Made by a program: the position numbers and the translations under genes
In this document: piece after piece, positions 23,098-31,095 of the stretch
How the letters are laid out: the number at the start of each line of letters is the position of its first letter
Position numbering within the stretch: position 1 is the stretch's first letter
Origin: Bacillota bacterium
Lineage (GTDB): Bacteria; Bacillota; Clostridia; Christensenellales; Aristaeellaceae
Assembly: GCA_023392515.1 (NCBI GenBank)
Contig: JAEVYX010000119.1
Location: forward strand, 1-40,569
Reading direction: 5' to 3'
Length of the DNA stretch: 40,569 nucleotides
Notes under the pieces: generated by a model
Databases searched by the model: none
Told to the model about the DNA's origin: nothing
Seen by the model: the letters and a program-made list of their open reading frames with translations, nothing else

Positions 23098-23640
23098 ATG
23101 GACAGTAGATTGTTTATCACCCTGATCCTGTTTTTGCTTGGGGAAGCCTTGATTGTTGTCGGATTGATACGCAAAAAGGCAAAGAAGCGGATCAAGTTTG
23201 TTGCGACGTCCACAGTGTCTTTTTCACTCTATTTGCTTGCACTCTATCTGCTTCGCATCAGCGTTCCCTTTTTTATTACGCTGTTTGCGCTGGCAGCTGT
23301 TTTGATACATACGTTTATGGGGTTTTATCTCAACCTGTACAACCTGTCCAAGGTTTTTGACAGGTACCTGCACGGGTATGGCACTTTTTCTTTTGCATTG
23401 CTCATTTATATGACGCTTTCGGCAATTACCGAGCCTGGGGGATCAGTTCTTTTCAGGGCCGTGTATGTAGCCGTCCTGGGCATTGCAACCGGATCCGTAT
23501 TTGAAATAATGGAATTCGCTCATGATGTGAAGCAGAATTTTAAGATGCAGCGGGGTCTGAAAGATACGAACATGGATATGCTGTTCAACCTGGTTGGCGC
23601 GGCAGCCGCGGCGGTTTTTGCGGCCTTTGTGCTTTTCTAA
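23098..23640 (+). CDS. Multi-spanning membrane protein, YjdF/DUF2238-like
   Basis: This 180-residue protein is almost wholly hydrophobic with about five TM helices. The conserved family signature is visible: GFYLNLYNLSKVFDRYLHGYGTFSFAL, then a helix, GSVFEIMEFAHD and GLKDTNMDMLFNLVGA. These charged residues within membrane helices suggest a metal site or a transport role, but the function of the family is unknown. ATG 23098 has AAGGAGG about 7 nt upstream. It is a single gene between two terminators. Confidence 0.85.
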   Translation: MDSRLFITLILFLLGEALIVVGLIRKKAKKRIKFVATSTVSFSLYLLALYLLRISVPFFITLFALAAVLIHTFMGFYLNLYNLSKVFDRYLHGYGTFSFALLIYMTLSAITEPGGSVLFRAVYVAVLGIATGSVFEIMEFAHDVKQNFKMQRGLKDTNMDMLFNLVGAAAAAVFAAFVLF

Positions 23641-23658
23641 CGGCAGAAGAATGCCAAT

Positions 23659-23705
23659 AAAAACTGCCCGCATCCGAATGATTCAGGATTGCGGGCAGTT
23701 TTTTT
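23659..23705. terminator. Bidirectional terminator between DUF2238 and secreted-protein genes
   Basis: Complementary arms at about 23659-23672 and 23690-23703 form a 13-14 bp stem with A5 on the left and T7 on the right. It terminates both the plus-strand membrane-protein gene and, with its T-run on the other strand, the convergent gene at 23729. Confidence 0.92.
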
Positions 23706-23728
23706 AAGAAAGGCGAGGCCAGGCTCAT

Positions 23729-24466
23729 CTATTTTTGGGGGTGAATGGTCCAGGTAACATACGGATTGCAGACGACCTGCCAGAAATACCGTTTATGCCC
23801 TGTTGTAGGCTTTACGATAAAGTCCTTGGAGACGAATTCGCCGGTTTCCAGATCATCATAAAAGGGGTTGTCGTAGCCCCATTCGTCGCCGTATTCGAAC
23901 TGCTTGAAAAAATTCAACTCCATGTAATCGTAAACGCCGGCGGGTAAATTTGCTCCGTCAAAGCTGGCTGTAAACACCATGGGCTCTGTCAGTTCAAAAA
24001 AATCTCCCACGTAGGCGCCTGCTCCGGCCGCTTCGCAGTATCCGCCCTCTTCAATGGGTGAAAATTCAATGGTCCAGTCTCCCTCCGCCTCAATTAGCAG
24101 GGTAAAGGTTCCGCCAAAGGTCAGCACTCTAACGGCGGGGGAGTATTCGATGTAGTATGCCATTTCATAGGGGCCGCCTGTCAAGGTAACGGTCATTCGG
24201 TTTTCACTTAAGACGTGCATGCGGGCGGGATAAAAGAGTATGTCCACATCCTTCAAAATGGTAGTGCCCGTGCCGGTCAGGCAGATGGCATCGCCTTGGC
24301 CTGGCTGATCTGCGAGAAGCGCATCCATGCGCTCCTGAATAGCTGCCTGTGCGGTCTGCAAATCTTCCAGGGTGGCCTCTTCCAAATTTACTGTAATGGT
24401 ATTGGCAAATGCGGCGGCCGGCAACAGGAGCAGCAAAGCAAGCAGGACCCCAAGAACCTTTCGCAT
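23729..24466 (-). CDS. Secreted protein of unknown function
   Basis: This 245-residue protein has a clear signal peptide (MRKVLGVLLALLLLLPAAAFA, cleavage before NTIT) and no lipobox. A short helical segment (LEEATLEDLQTAQAAIQERMDALL) resembles the N-terminal module seen in many secreted Clostridial proteins. It is followed by beta-rich sequence with aromatic and acidic residues (FKQFEYGDEWGYDNPFYDD) that might be a jelly-roll or carbohydrate-binding fold. Two cysteines (in AICLTG and GGYCEA), and another near the end, could form a disulfide. GGGGAGG lies upstream of ATG 24466. No family was recognised. It is a single gene downstream of the GGDEF-EAL gene on the same strand. Confidence 0.8.
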   Translation of the reverse strand: MRKVLGVLLALLLLLPAAAFANTITVNLEEATLEDLQTAQAAIQERMDALLADQPGQGDAICLTGTGTTILKDVDILFYPARMHVLSENRMTVTLTGGPYEMAYYIEYSPAVRVLTFGGTFTLLIEAEGDWTIEFSPIEEGGYCEAAGAGAYVGDFFELTEPMVFTASFDGANLPAGVYDYMELNFFKQFEYGDEWGYDNPFYDDLETGEFVSKDFIVKPTTGHKRYFWQVVCNPYVTWTIHPQK

Positions 24467-24619
24467 GAAAATACCTCCCCTTTTTGATGGGCTCAAAAGA
24501 AAATGAGCGCGCTTTGGGGGAGGGAAGGCGCGCAGCCCCGGCGGCGGGTTCCCGTGTTGTCCGGTGCGCTTTATGTATATGAACGCATATGATCAGGTCA
24601 TACCAATGTATGTGTATTA

Positions 24620-27274
24620 TCAGGATAGAAAGGGCTGCTTTTCCAGCAACGCCTTGATTTCGCTTGCGGGCCGGGGCCTGCAAAACAGGTAACCCTGCAT
24701 TTTGTCGCAATCCATCTTGACCAGATAGTCTCTCTGCTTCTCCGATTCGATGCCCTCTGCCACCACGGTCATGTGCAGCTTATGGGCAATGGAAATAATG
24801 TCGCAAAGTATGATATGGTCATCCTCCCGCCGGGCGATTTCATCCACGAAGCTCTTGTCGATTTTCACCGTGTCCAGGGGCAGCTTTTGAATGCAGCTTA
24901 GGGAAGAATAGCCGGTGCCAAAATCATCCAGCGAGATTTTGATTCCCGCGTCCCGAAGCTTAGTCAGGATGCGGGCGTTTTCCTCCAGGGATTCCATAAC
25001 GCTGCTTTCCGTGATTTCTATCTCCATCAGGTCCGGAGACAGGCCCGCTTGGTCTAAAACGCCGAAAATATGGTTCAAAAAGCCCGGGTCCCGAAGCTGG
25101 GACTGGGATACGTTTACGGCCACGGGGGTTCTGCGCAGCCCCATTTCCTGCCAGGCCTTCATTTGGCGGCAGGTTTCCTCAAACACCCAGCGGCCTATTT
25201 GGGATATGAGGCCGGTTTCCTCCGCTACGGGGATAAAGGCCGACGGATAGATCAGCCCCCTTTGGGGGTCGTTCCAGCGGATCAACGCCTCCAGCCCGAC
25301 GATGCTCCGGCCATCCTTGCCGTAAAAAGGCTGGAAATGCAGCACAAATTCTTGGTTCTCAATGGCCTTGCGCAGGTTATTCTCCATTTCCGTACGGCTT
25401 TGAACCTTTTGCAGCATGGATTCGTGAAAGATACGATAAGTATTTCTGCCTGCCTCCTTGGCGGCATACATGGCGGTATCTAGGCTGCTGAATACCTTGC
25501 GTATATCGCCCGCATCATCAGGCAGGCGGATCACCCCCATACTGAAGGAAAGAAAAATCTCATGGCCGCCTATGAAAAGGTTTTTGGAGAAGAGCCGCAT
25601 GATCCGGTCGGCGACATCGATCACCTTTTCCATGCTTTGGACATCATACTGCAAAATGCAGTATTCATCCCCGCCCACCTTGGCCACAAGTACGTTTTCG
25701 CCCATGGTATCGGTTAAGCTTTTGCCCACGTAGGACAAAACCAGGTCACCAAAGTCGTGGCCTAGGGTTTCGTTCATTTGCTTGAAGTTATCCAGGTCTA
25801 TAAAATACAGCGCGGCTTTGCGGCCTTCCTGCAGGGCTTCTTTTAGAAATTCTTCCAGCTTTTCGCTGAGGTAGGACCGGTTGGGAAGGCCGGTCTTCTG
25901 ATCGTAATAGGCCATGCGGTAAATGCTGGCCTCATGCTCCTTCCGGTCGCTGATATCTGTTATCGAGCCGGCCGCCCGTACGACCCGCCCCGCTACATTC
26001 CGAAGGATTTTGCCCTTGGCCAGCACCCAGATGGTGCGGCCGTCCGTCAGATGCATGCGGTATTCATCCTGAAAGGAATCAACGGGCTCACGCCAATATT
26101 TGTTCAGGTTTTCCCGCGCTCTTTGTACATCCTCCAGGTCCAGGCATTGCATAAATTCCCGGTAGCAGTTTACCGCCTCACCCGGGGGACAGCCCAGCAA
26201 AACCTGCCACTTTTCCGGCAAATGCAAGGAATGATTTTCCTGCTGCCACTCCCACAGGCCATCGTTGGAGCCTTCCATAATCAGCTGGTAGCGCTCCTGG
26301 CTCTTTTCCAGCAGGCATTGCTTGTCCAGAATATCGTCATACTGGGCGCGAAGGGTGGTCTGTGCCCGCCTCAATTGTTCATGGGTTTTCAAAAGCTGCA
26401 GGTAGCTTTTTTGAACCTTGCTCCGCAGAAATATGATATATACTCTAAGCGCCGAAGCAATCACCGCAATGGCAATCAGGCAAATCAGCACCCAGCGGAA
26501 GGTGAGCAGGTTCTGCCGCTCCGAATAGTCCGGGGAGTGGGTATAAAAATATTTGGTGTAGAGTTCTTCAAAGACACCGGAAACTTTCAGCTCCTTCAGG
26601 CGGCTGTTGATGGTTTTTACAAGCTCCGGCCTGCTTTTGCTGACGGCATACGCAAACTCGAAGGGGAACAACTTGGCGATTCGGGGGACGATCTCACCTT
26701 TGTATTCTTTTTTGATAAGCAGGTATTCCATGAAATGCTCGTTCTCAAAAATGGCGTCGATAACCCCGCTTTTCAAATCATCCAGCGCGGTTTCCATACG
26801 ATCATAAACGATATATTCTTGATGGTTCAATTGATTCTTCAATAGATCCTGGGTATAGTAGCTTTTCCCCACGCCTATTTTGAGAGCTGATAAATCCTTG
26901 AGGTCAACCTGGGGGCCGTCAGCCTTTGTATAAAGGGAGATATATGAAACAAACACAGGATCGGAATACAGAACTTCGTTTTTTCGCCCATCCGTCAGCG
27001 CGATCAAGCCCGCCAGGTCGATATCACCTTGCGTTACCTTTTCATAAACATCTGAAAAGGGCGCTGCGGAGGTATTTACCGTATACTCGGATGTATTGAA
27101 GATCAAGTTTGTTAAATCTATATCAAACCCGTACAGAGATTCGTTTTGTTTGAAGGTGAGGGGCGGATAATTCTCATCCACCTCATACATCACCGGGATA
27201 ACGGCAAACGCCCCCGATAGCGTCAATAAAGAGAAAGCGCCGAAAATGATTAAGAAAAGGAAGTTTTTTTTCAT
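24620..27274 (-). CDS. Membrane sensor with SBP3, PAS, GGDEF and EAL domains
   Basis: This 884-residue protein is predicted to control cyclic di-GMP in response to an extracellular amino-acid-like ligand. Order: signal anchor (1-24), periplasmic-type solute-binding family 3 domain (about 26-245, VIPVMYEVDENYPPLTFKQN), TM helix (260-283), coiled coil, PAS (about 335-455), GGDEF (460-625) and EAL (635-880). The cyclase site is GGDEY with no RxxD inhibition site before it. The EAL site looks complete: EALIRW, NVSQSQL, EIEITESS, SLDDFGTGYSS, KIDKSF, VVAEGIES and QGYLF. It is thus likely a phosphodiesterase, with the cyclase part active or regulatory. ATG 27274 has GGGAGG 6 nt upstream. Confidence 0.93.
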   Translation of the reverse strand: MKKNFLFLIIFGAFSLLTLSGAFAVIPVMYEVDENYPPLTFKQNESLYGFDIDLTNLIFNTSEYTVNTSAAPFSDVYEKVTQGDIDLAGLIALTDGRKNEVLYSDPVFVSYISLYTKADGPQVDLKDLSALKIGVGKSYYTQDLLKNQLNHQEYIVYDRMETALDDLKSGVIDAIFENEHFMEYLLIKKEYKGEIVPRIAKLFPFEFAYAVSKSRPELVKTINSRLKELKVSGVFEELYTKYFYTHSPDYSERQNLLTFRWVLICLIAIAVIASALRVYIIFLRSKVQKSYLQLLKTHEQLRRAQTTLRAQYDDILDKQCLLEKSQERYQLIMEGSNDGLWEWQQENHSLHLPEKWQVLLGCPPGEAVNCYREFMQCLDLEDVQRARENLNKYWREPVDSFQDEYRMHLTDGRTIWVLAKGKILRNVAGRVVRAAGSITDISDRKEHEASIYRMAYYDQKTGLPNRSYLSEKLEEFLKEALQEGRKAALYFIDLDNFKQMNETLGHDFGDLVLSYVGKSLTDTMGENVLVAKVGGDEYCILQYDVQSMEKVIDVADRIMRLFSKNLFIGGHEIFLSFSMGVIRLPDDAGDIRKVFSSLDTAMYAAKEAGRNTYRIFHESMLQKVQSRTEMENNLRKAIENQEFVLHFQPFYGKDGRSIVGLEALIRWNDPQRGLIYPSAFIPVAEETGLISQIGRWVFEETCRQMKAWQEMGLRRTPVAVNVSQSQLRDPGFLNHIFGVLDQAGLSPDLMEIEITESSVMESLEENARILTKLRDAGIKISLDDFGTGYSSLSCIQKLPLDTVKIDKSFVDEIARREDDHIILCDIISIAHKLHMTVVAEGIESEKQRDYLVKMDCDKMQGYLFCRPRPASEIKALLEKQPFLS

Positions 27275-27603
27275 TTTTTCCTCCCGCCATCGAAATGGCC
27301 GGATTAAATTCTGCTTCATTCGTTCATCATACACGCAATATCTTAGATTGGGCGAGGGATAGGCCTGATTCGTATCTCTTCCGAAGGGATACGCAAAAAA
27401 ACCTTATGGAACTCGTTAGCCAGAAGGAATCAAATGCTTTCACTCAAGCTGAAATTCTGTATGCCTTTTACTCGGATGGTATAATTTTCAACAGTTACCA
27501 AACATCACAATTAGTATACAAAAATCTTGTACATCCGTCAATGAAAAGCATCGGATTTGAGTGAATAATATCAAATCTCTGAAAATGGAAGGAACTGGAT
27601 AAA
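27275..27603. other. Intergenic region between AraC regulator and GGDEF-EAL genes (329 bp)
   Basis: Both flanking genes are on the minus strand, so this should hold the promoter of the GGDEF-EAL gene and the 3' end of the regulator transcript. There is no clear terminator hairpin. An open frame on the plus strand (27295-27564) lacks a ribosome site and codon-like bias and is not called. Confidence 0.5.
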
Positions 27604-28458
27604 TTATCTTGCATTGTGCAGCGCATATTGCTTGGGGGTAATGCCTACCATGCGGGTAAAAAGCGAGACAAAGTTCGTGTAGTCGTTAAAACCGCTTTCC
27701 CCGCAGGCCTCCGCCACGGAACTGCCCAGGGACAGCCTGGCCTTGGCGATGCTGATGCGCCGGGCGGTGATGTATTTGTTGATGGTGGTGCCCGTTTCCG
27801 CCTTGAAGATGCGGCAGATATAAGCCTGGCTTAAATACATGCTCTGGGCGAGGATGGACAGCGTGATTTTTTCATGGATGTGGTCATTGATATAGCTTAC
27901 GATCTTTTCCACTACGGCATGGTATTGGTAAGCCTCTTCCGCCTCTTCCCCGCCCGCGCCGTGATACCGGTTGATAAGGACCATTAATTCGGTAAACAAC
28001 GCGTTTTCCATCAGGTCCGTGCCAAAGCCCTGAAGGTTTTGTATTTTGTGAATCAGGTAGAGAAAACGGCTCCGGCTTTCCTGATCCAATGTCAATTTAC
28101 AGCGGCTGGGCCTTTCCCTGTCGTGAAAGCATTGGGATAAATCCGTCTCCTTGCTGGACAGGGATTTCAAATAGTCCGGGTGGATGGACAAAACAATCCG
28201 CTCATGAGAGGATGCGTCCACCCGGCTTACGCAATGGCTTTCGTAATTGTTGATGACAAACAGGTCCCCGGGGTTTACGTTGTAGCAGGTGTTGTCAATC
28301 AAAAACTGCTTGCCCCCGGAAATGGAATAGTAAATTTCGTAGCAGTCATGGATATGCATATCCATGGTTTTCTCTTCCTGCATGAGGTGGGCAATGGCAA
28401 ACCGCCGGTTGTTCAAACATTTCTGTATGGCCTCTTGGCAGGTATAAATCGCTTGCAT
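27604..28458 (-). CDS. AraC family transcriptional regulator with cupin sensor
   Basis: This 284-residue cytoplasmic regulator has an N-terminal cupin-type AraC ligand-binding domain (MDMHIHDCYEIYYSISGGKQ, then YNVNPGDLFVINNYESHCVS) and two C-terminal helix-turn-helix units (ITLSILAQSMYLSQAYICRI and GSSVAEACGESGFNDYTNFVSLFT). It is divergent from kduI-kduD with 132 nt between start codons, so it probably senses a uronate intermediate and controls those genes. ATG 28458 has AGGAGGCG upstream; the longer in-frame start would run through the divergent promoter. Length agrees with cupin-AraC proteins (270-300). Confidence 0.9.
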   Translation of the reverse strand: MQAIYTCQEAIQKCLNNRRFAIAHLMQEEKTMDMHIHDCYEIYYSISGGKQFLIDNTCYNVNPGDLFVINNYESHCVSRVDASSHERIVLSIHPDYLKSLSSKETDLSQCFHDRERPSRCKLTLDQESRSRFLYLIHKIQNLQGFGTDLMENALFTELMVLINRYHGAGGEEAEEAYQYHAVVEKIVSYINDHIHEKITLSILAQSMYLSQAYICRIFKAETGTTINKYITARRISIAKARLSLGSSVAEACGESGFNDYTNFVSLFTRMVGITPKQYALHNAR

Positions 28459-28477
28459 GGAAACGCCTCCTGACCGC

Positions 28478-28545
28478 ATTATATCATAAAAACCTATATT
28501 TGTGGCATAATAACCGTGGATTTCCGCATTTGTGAATGATATAAT
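28478..28545. promoter_or_regulatory. Divergent promoters between AraC regulator and kduI
   Basis: TGA-TATAAT occurs on the plus strand (28537-28545) and again on the minus strand (28486-28478), forming a 10-bp inverted repeat (28478-28487 with 28536-28545). Both are extended -10 elements. The plus copy has TGGATT 17 nt upstream and a transcription start about 40 nt before kduI. The minus copy is only 20 nt from the regulator's start codon, so its transcript would have a very short leader. Confidence 0.6.
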
Positions 28546-28590
28546 CTGAATCAGAAGGATCGTGAATAGACCATATAAGGAGGGCTTGCC

Positions 28591-29433
28591 ATGGATATCC
28601 GCTACAGCGTAAACCAGCGGGATTTCAAGCGCTATACCACCGAGGAAATGCGCAGCGAGTTCCTGATTGAGACCCTTTTTGTGCCCGATCAGGTAACCGC
28701 CGTATACAGCCATGTGGACCGGATGGTCACTTTGGGGGTTATGCCTCAAAAAGAGCAGGTGCCCCTGGACAAGGGCATCGACGTGTGGAAGAATTTCGGC
28801 ACCGCCTTCTTTTTGGAACGGCGGGAAGCAGGTATGTTCAACCTGGGCGGCCCCGGCACAGTCACCGCCGACGGCATCACCTATGAACTTGGGTACAAGG
28901 ATTGTTTATATTTGACCCGGGGCAATAAAGAGGTAACCTTCGCTTCAATGGATGAGGCGGCCCCCGCCAAGTTTTACATCGTCAGCGCCCCGGCCCATAC
29001 CTCCTATGAAAACAGGCGCATCACCATCCAGGAGGCGGCAAAGAAGCCCCTGGGCAGCCTGGAAACCAGCAACAAGCGGGTTATCAACCAGTTCATCCAC
29101 CCGGATGTTTTGAAAACCTGCCAGCTTTCCATGGGCTTGACCATTCTGGAACCCGGCAGCGTATGGAACACCATGCCCGCCCACACTCATGAGCGACGCA
29201 TGGAGGTGTATTTCTATTTTGAAATCCCCAAGGACAATGTGGTCTTCCACATGATGGGGGAGGGAAACCAGACCCGCCATATCGTTATGCAAAACGAACA
29301 GGCGGTGATCAGCCCCTCCTGGTCCATCCATGCAGGGGTCGGCACCGCCAGCTATGCTTTTATATGGGCCATGGGCGGGGAAAACCTGGCCTTCAATGAC
29401 ATGGATGCGATCCCAACCACCGAGCTTCGATAA
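28591..29433 (+). CDS. kduI: 5-dehydro-4-deoxy-D-glucuronate isomerase
   Basis: KduI isomerises 5-keto-4-deoxyuronate to 2,5-diketo-3-deoxygluconate in pectin and other uronan breakdown. The 280-residue length equals the family norm. Recognisable parts are MDIRYSVNQRDFKRYTTEEM, FGTAFFLERREAGMFNLGG and the zinc site HTHERRMEVYFYFE with a later His in WSIHAG. It is cytosolic and forms a hexameric cupin in known members. It is followed after 15 nt by kduD. AAGGAGG lies 8 nt before ATG 28591. Confidence 0.97.
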   Translation: MDIRYSVNQRDFKRYTTEEMRSEFLIETLFVPDQVTAVYSHVDRMVTLGVMPQKEQVPLDKGIDVWKNFGTAFFLERREAGMFNLGGPGTVTADGITYELGYKDCLYLTRGNKEVTFASMDEAAPAKFYIVSAPAHTSYENRRITIQEAAKKPLGSLETSNKRVINQFIHPDVLKTCQLSMGLTILEPGSVWNTMPAHTHERRMEVYFYFEIPKDNVVFHMMGEGNQTRHIVMQNEQAVISPSWSIHAGVGTASYAFIWAMGGENLAFNDMDAIPTTELR

Positions 29434-29448
29434 AGAGGAGGAATACGT

Positions 29449-30231
29449 ATGGATTTGCAAGCTTTCAGCCTGAAGGGCAAGGTGGCTCTGGTTACAGGCG
29501 GCTCTTACGGCATTGGGTATGCCATTGCCAGCGGGCTCCATGCCTGCGGCGCAGCCATTGCCTTCAACGATATCAATCAGGAACTGGTGGACAAGGGCCT
29601 GGAAGCCTACCGCCAGGAGGGTATTGAAGCCCATGGCTATGTCTGCGATGTTACCGACGAGCAGGCCGTTGTGGACATGGTGAGCAAGATTGAGGCAGAT
29701 CTTGGCGTAATTGATATACTGGTCAACAACGCCGGGATCATCAAGCGCATTCCCATGACGGAAATGTCCGCGGAGGACTTCCGCAAGGTGATCGACGTGG
29801 ACTTGAACGCCCCTTTCATCTGCGCCAAGGCGGTGATTCCCGCCATGATCAAAAAGGGCGGCGGCAAGATCATCAACATTTGCTCCATGATGTCCGAGCT
29901 TGGTCGGGAAACGGTGTCCGCCTATGCGGCGGCCAAGGGCGGGCTTAAAATGCTTACAAGGAACATCGCCAGCGAGTACGGCGCATTCAATATCCAATGC
30001 AACGGCCTTGGCCCGGGCTATATCGAAACACCCCAAACCGCGCCCCTGCGCACCCCGGACCATCCCTTTAACAAGTTCATCCTGGCCAAAACCCCCGCAA
30101 ACCGCTGGGGAACAACCGATGACCTGATCGGCCCGGCAGTGTTCCTGGCCTCCAGCGCTTCGGACTTTGTCAACGGACATGTTCTCTATGTGGATGGCGG
30201 CATCCTGGCCTATATCGGAAAGCAGCCGTAA
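29449..30231 (+). CDS. kduD: 2-dehydro-3-deoxy-D-gluconate 5-dehydrogenase (SDR)
   Basis: This 260-residue short-chain dehydrogenase should reduce 2,5-diketo-3-deoxygluconate to 2-keto-3-deoxygluconate with NAD(P)H. The cofactor motif is VTGGSYGIGYAIA, followed by NNAG, catalytic Ser in ICSMMSE and the YxxxK pair in SAYAAAKGG. The product LGPGYIETPQT region is typical of KduD and gluconate 5-dehydrogenases, which cannot be separated by motifs alone; the kduI neighbour favours KduD. GAGGAGG precedes the ATG. The palindrome-rich region follows immediately. Confidence 0.92.
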   Translation: MDLQAFSLKGKVALVTGGSYGIGYAIASGLHACGAAIAFNDINQELVDKGLEAYRQEGIEAHGYVCDVTDEQAVVDMVSKIEADLGVIDILVNNAGIIKRIPMTEMSAEDFRKVIDVDLNAPFICAKAVIPAMIKKGGGKIINICSMMSELGRETVSAYAAAKGGLKMLTRNIASEYGAFNIQCNGLGPGYIETPQTAPLRTPDHPFNKFILAKTPANRWGTTDDLIGPAVFLASSASDFVNGHVLYVDGGILAYIGKQP

Positions 30232-30395
30232 AGCATTTCGAAAAAGTGGCTGCGCCGCTTTTTCGAGTCTGCAGCCTTCACCTGTGAGCCATGCTCTACG
30301 TGCGGTGAAGGCTTCGGATTTAAAGTCGGAGGGGTTCGCCCCTCCGGCATATCCCAAATTATTTCTGAAAGTTCAATCAATTCAAGAAAATGATA

Positions 30396-30555
30396 TCCGA
30401 AGGTCCAGGGCGATCGGAAAGCCCTGGTCGTGCCGTGAGGCACGAAACATGTGGCATCTATGTGGTCCAATACCTATTTAAGGATTCAATCCCCTTAAGG
30501 AGATTTCGCTCCTGCGGGAGCGACCAGGGCTTTCCGATCGCCCTGGACCTTCGGA
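30396..30555. repeat. Perfect 35-bp inverted repeat with 90-bp spacer
   Basis: Arms 30396-30430 and 30521-30555 are exactly complementary over all 35 bases. Each arm also contains a self-pairing CCAGGGC...GCCCTGG unit (30405-30427 and 30524-30546), so the arms can pair with each other or fold separately. The spacer has two small hairpins (30429-30444 and 30507-30522). No transposase frame lies inside. Confidence 0.92.
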
Positions 30556-30655
30556 CGCCATTATCTCGAATCATTATGCAAATATGCGATTAGCACAACA
30601 GTCCTACCGAACTCCCTAAATCCAGATTACAGAGCTTTCTACCTATTTTTCCACT

Positions 30656-30734
30656 TTGCCGCGCATGCGCGGCAAAAAGAGAGATTCTTAAGAGATTTAT
30701 CTCTTAAGCGGGGGGCCGGGGGCAGCACCCCCGG
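30656..30734. repeat. Three-hairpin intergenic repeat, copy 1
   Basis: Three successive palindromes: a self-complementary 20-mer (30656-30675, TTGCCGCGCA and its complement), CTTAAGAGAT paired with ATCTCTTAAG (30687-30708), and CCGGGGG paired with CCCCCGG (30716-30734). The same three, in the same order and orientation, occur at 38821-38900. It ends 7 nt from the stop codon of kdgF (minus strand), where it can also serve as a transcript end. Confidence 0.85.
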
Positions 30735-30741
30735 GAACTCC

Positions 30742-31074
30742 TCACTTCACGAACTCCTCACGCATGGGCGTGAACACATCCAGGAGGACGCCGCTTTCCA
30801 AGCACAGCGTTCCATGGCGCACCCCGGAGGGGAAGGCGAGGGTATCACCCGTTTTGACCTGCACCTCCCGGTCTTCCATGGTAAAGCGGAAATGCCCGGA
30901 CAGGACATAGGTGCACTGCACATGAGGATGGGCATGGATGGCTCCCACGGCATCCTTTTCAAAATGGACTTCCACCATCATCATTTCAGGGGTATAGCTC
31001 AGCACCCGGCGGCTGACACCTCCGCCCAGGTCTGTCAGGGCGACGTTTTCCTGGAAAACGGCTTTTGCTTTCAT
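30742..31074 (-). CDS. kdgF: KdgF-like cupin, unsaturated uronate linearising enzyme
   Basis: This 110-residue single-domain cupin matches KdgF in length and motifs: AIHAHPHVQCTYVLSGHFRF supplies His-x-His and Gln metal ligands, and LAFPSGVRHGTL the last His. KdgF speeds conversion of 4,5-unsaturated galacturonate to the linear 5-keto-4-deoxyuronate used by KduI. It is 21 nt downstream of the oligogalacturonate lyase gene, which makes its substrate, so the assignment is well supported by context. AAGGAGAG precedes the ATG. It ends the minus-strand pectin operon next to the hairpin repeat. Confidence 0.9.
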   Translation of the reverse strand: MKAKAVFQENVALTDLGGGVSRRVLSYTPEMMMVEVHFEKDAVGAIHAHPHVQCTYVLSGHFRFTMEDREVQVKTGDTLAFPSGVRHGTLCLESGVLLDVFTPMREEFVK

Positions 31075-31095
31075 AAACTGTCTCTCCTTTTTGAT

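Larger units (their letters stand above)
30239..30740. repeat. Palindrome-rich intergenic region between kduD and kdgF
   Basis: This 500-bp gap between convergent genes holds many hairpins and no convincing gene. In order: a 12-bp stem with TGC loop (30239-30265) just after kduD that may act as its terminator; a 9-bp stem (30274-30282 with 30304-30312) enclosing a smaller one; an 8-bp stem capped by TTCG (30327-30346); the perfect 35-bp inverted repeat (30396-30430 with 30521-30555) with two short hairpins in its loop; and the three-hairpin module at 30656-30734. The density suggests insertion of one or more palindromic repeat elements. Confidence 0.8.

Noticed and set aside
27295..27564. 89-codon open frame on the plus strand upstream of the GGDEF-EAL gene
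   Set aside because: It overlaps the start region of the minus-strand gene, has no ribosome binding site and no recognisable domain; it is more likely chance in promoter DNA.
30239..30740. CRISPR array
   Set aside because: The repeats here are palindromes of different sequence without regular spacing; there are no direct repeats with unique spacers and no cas genes.
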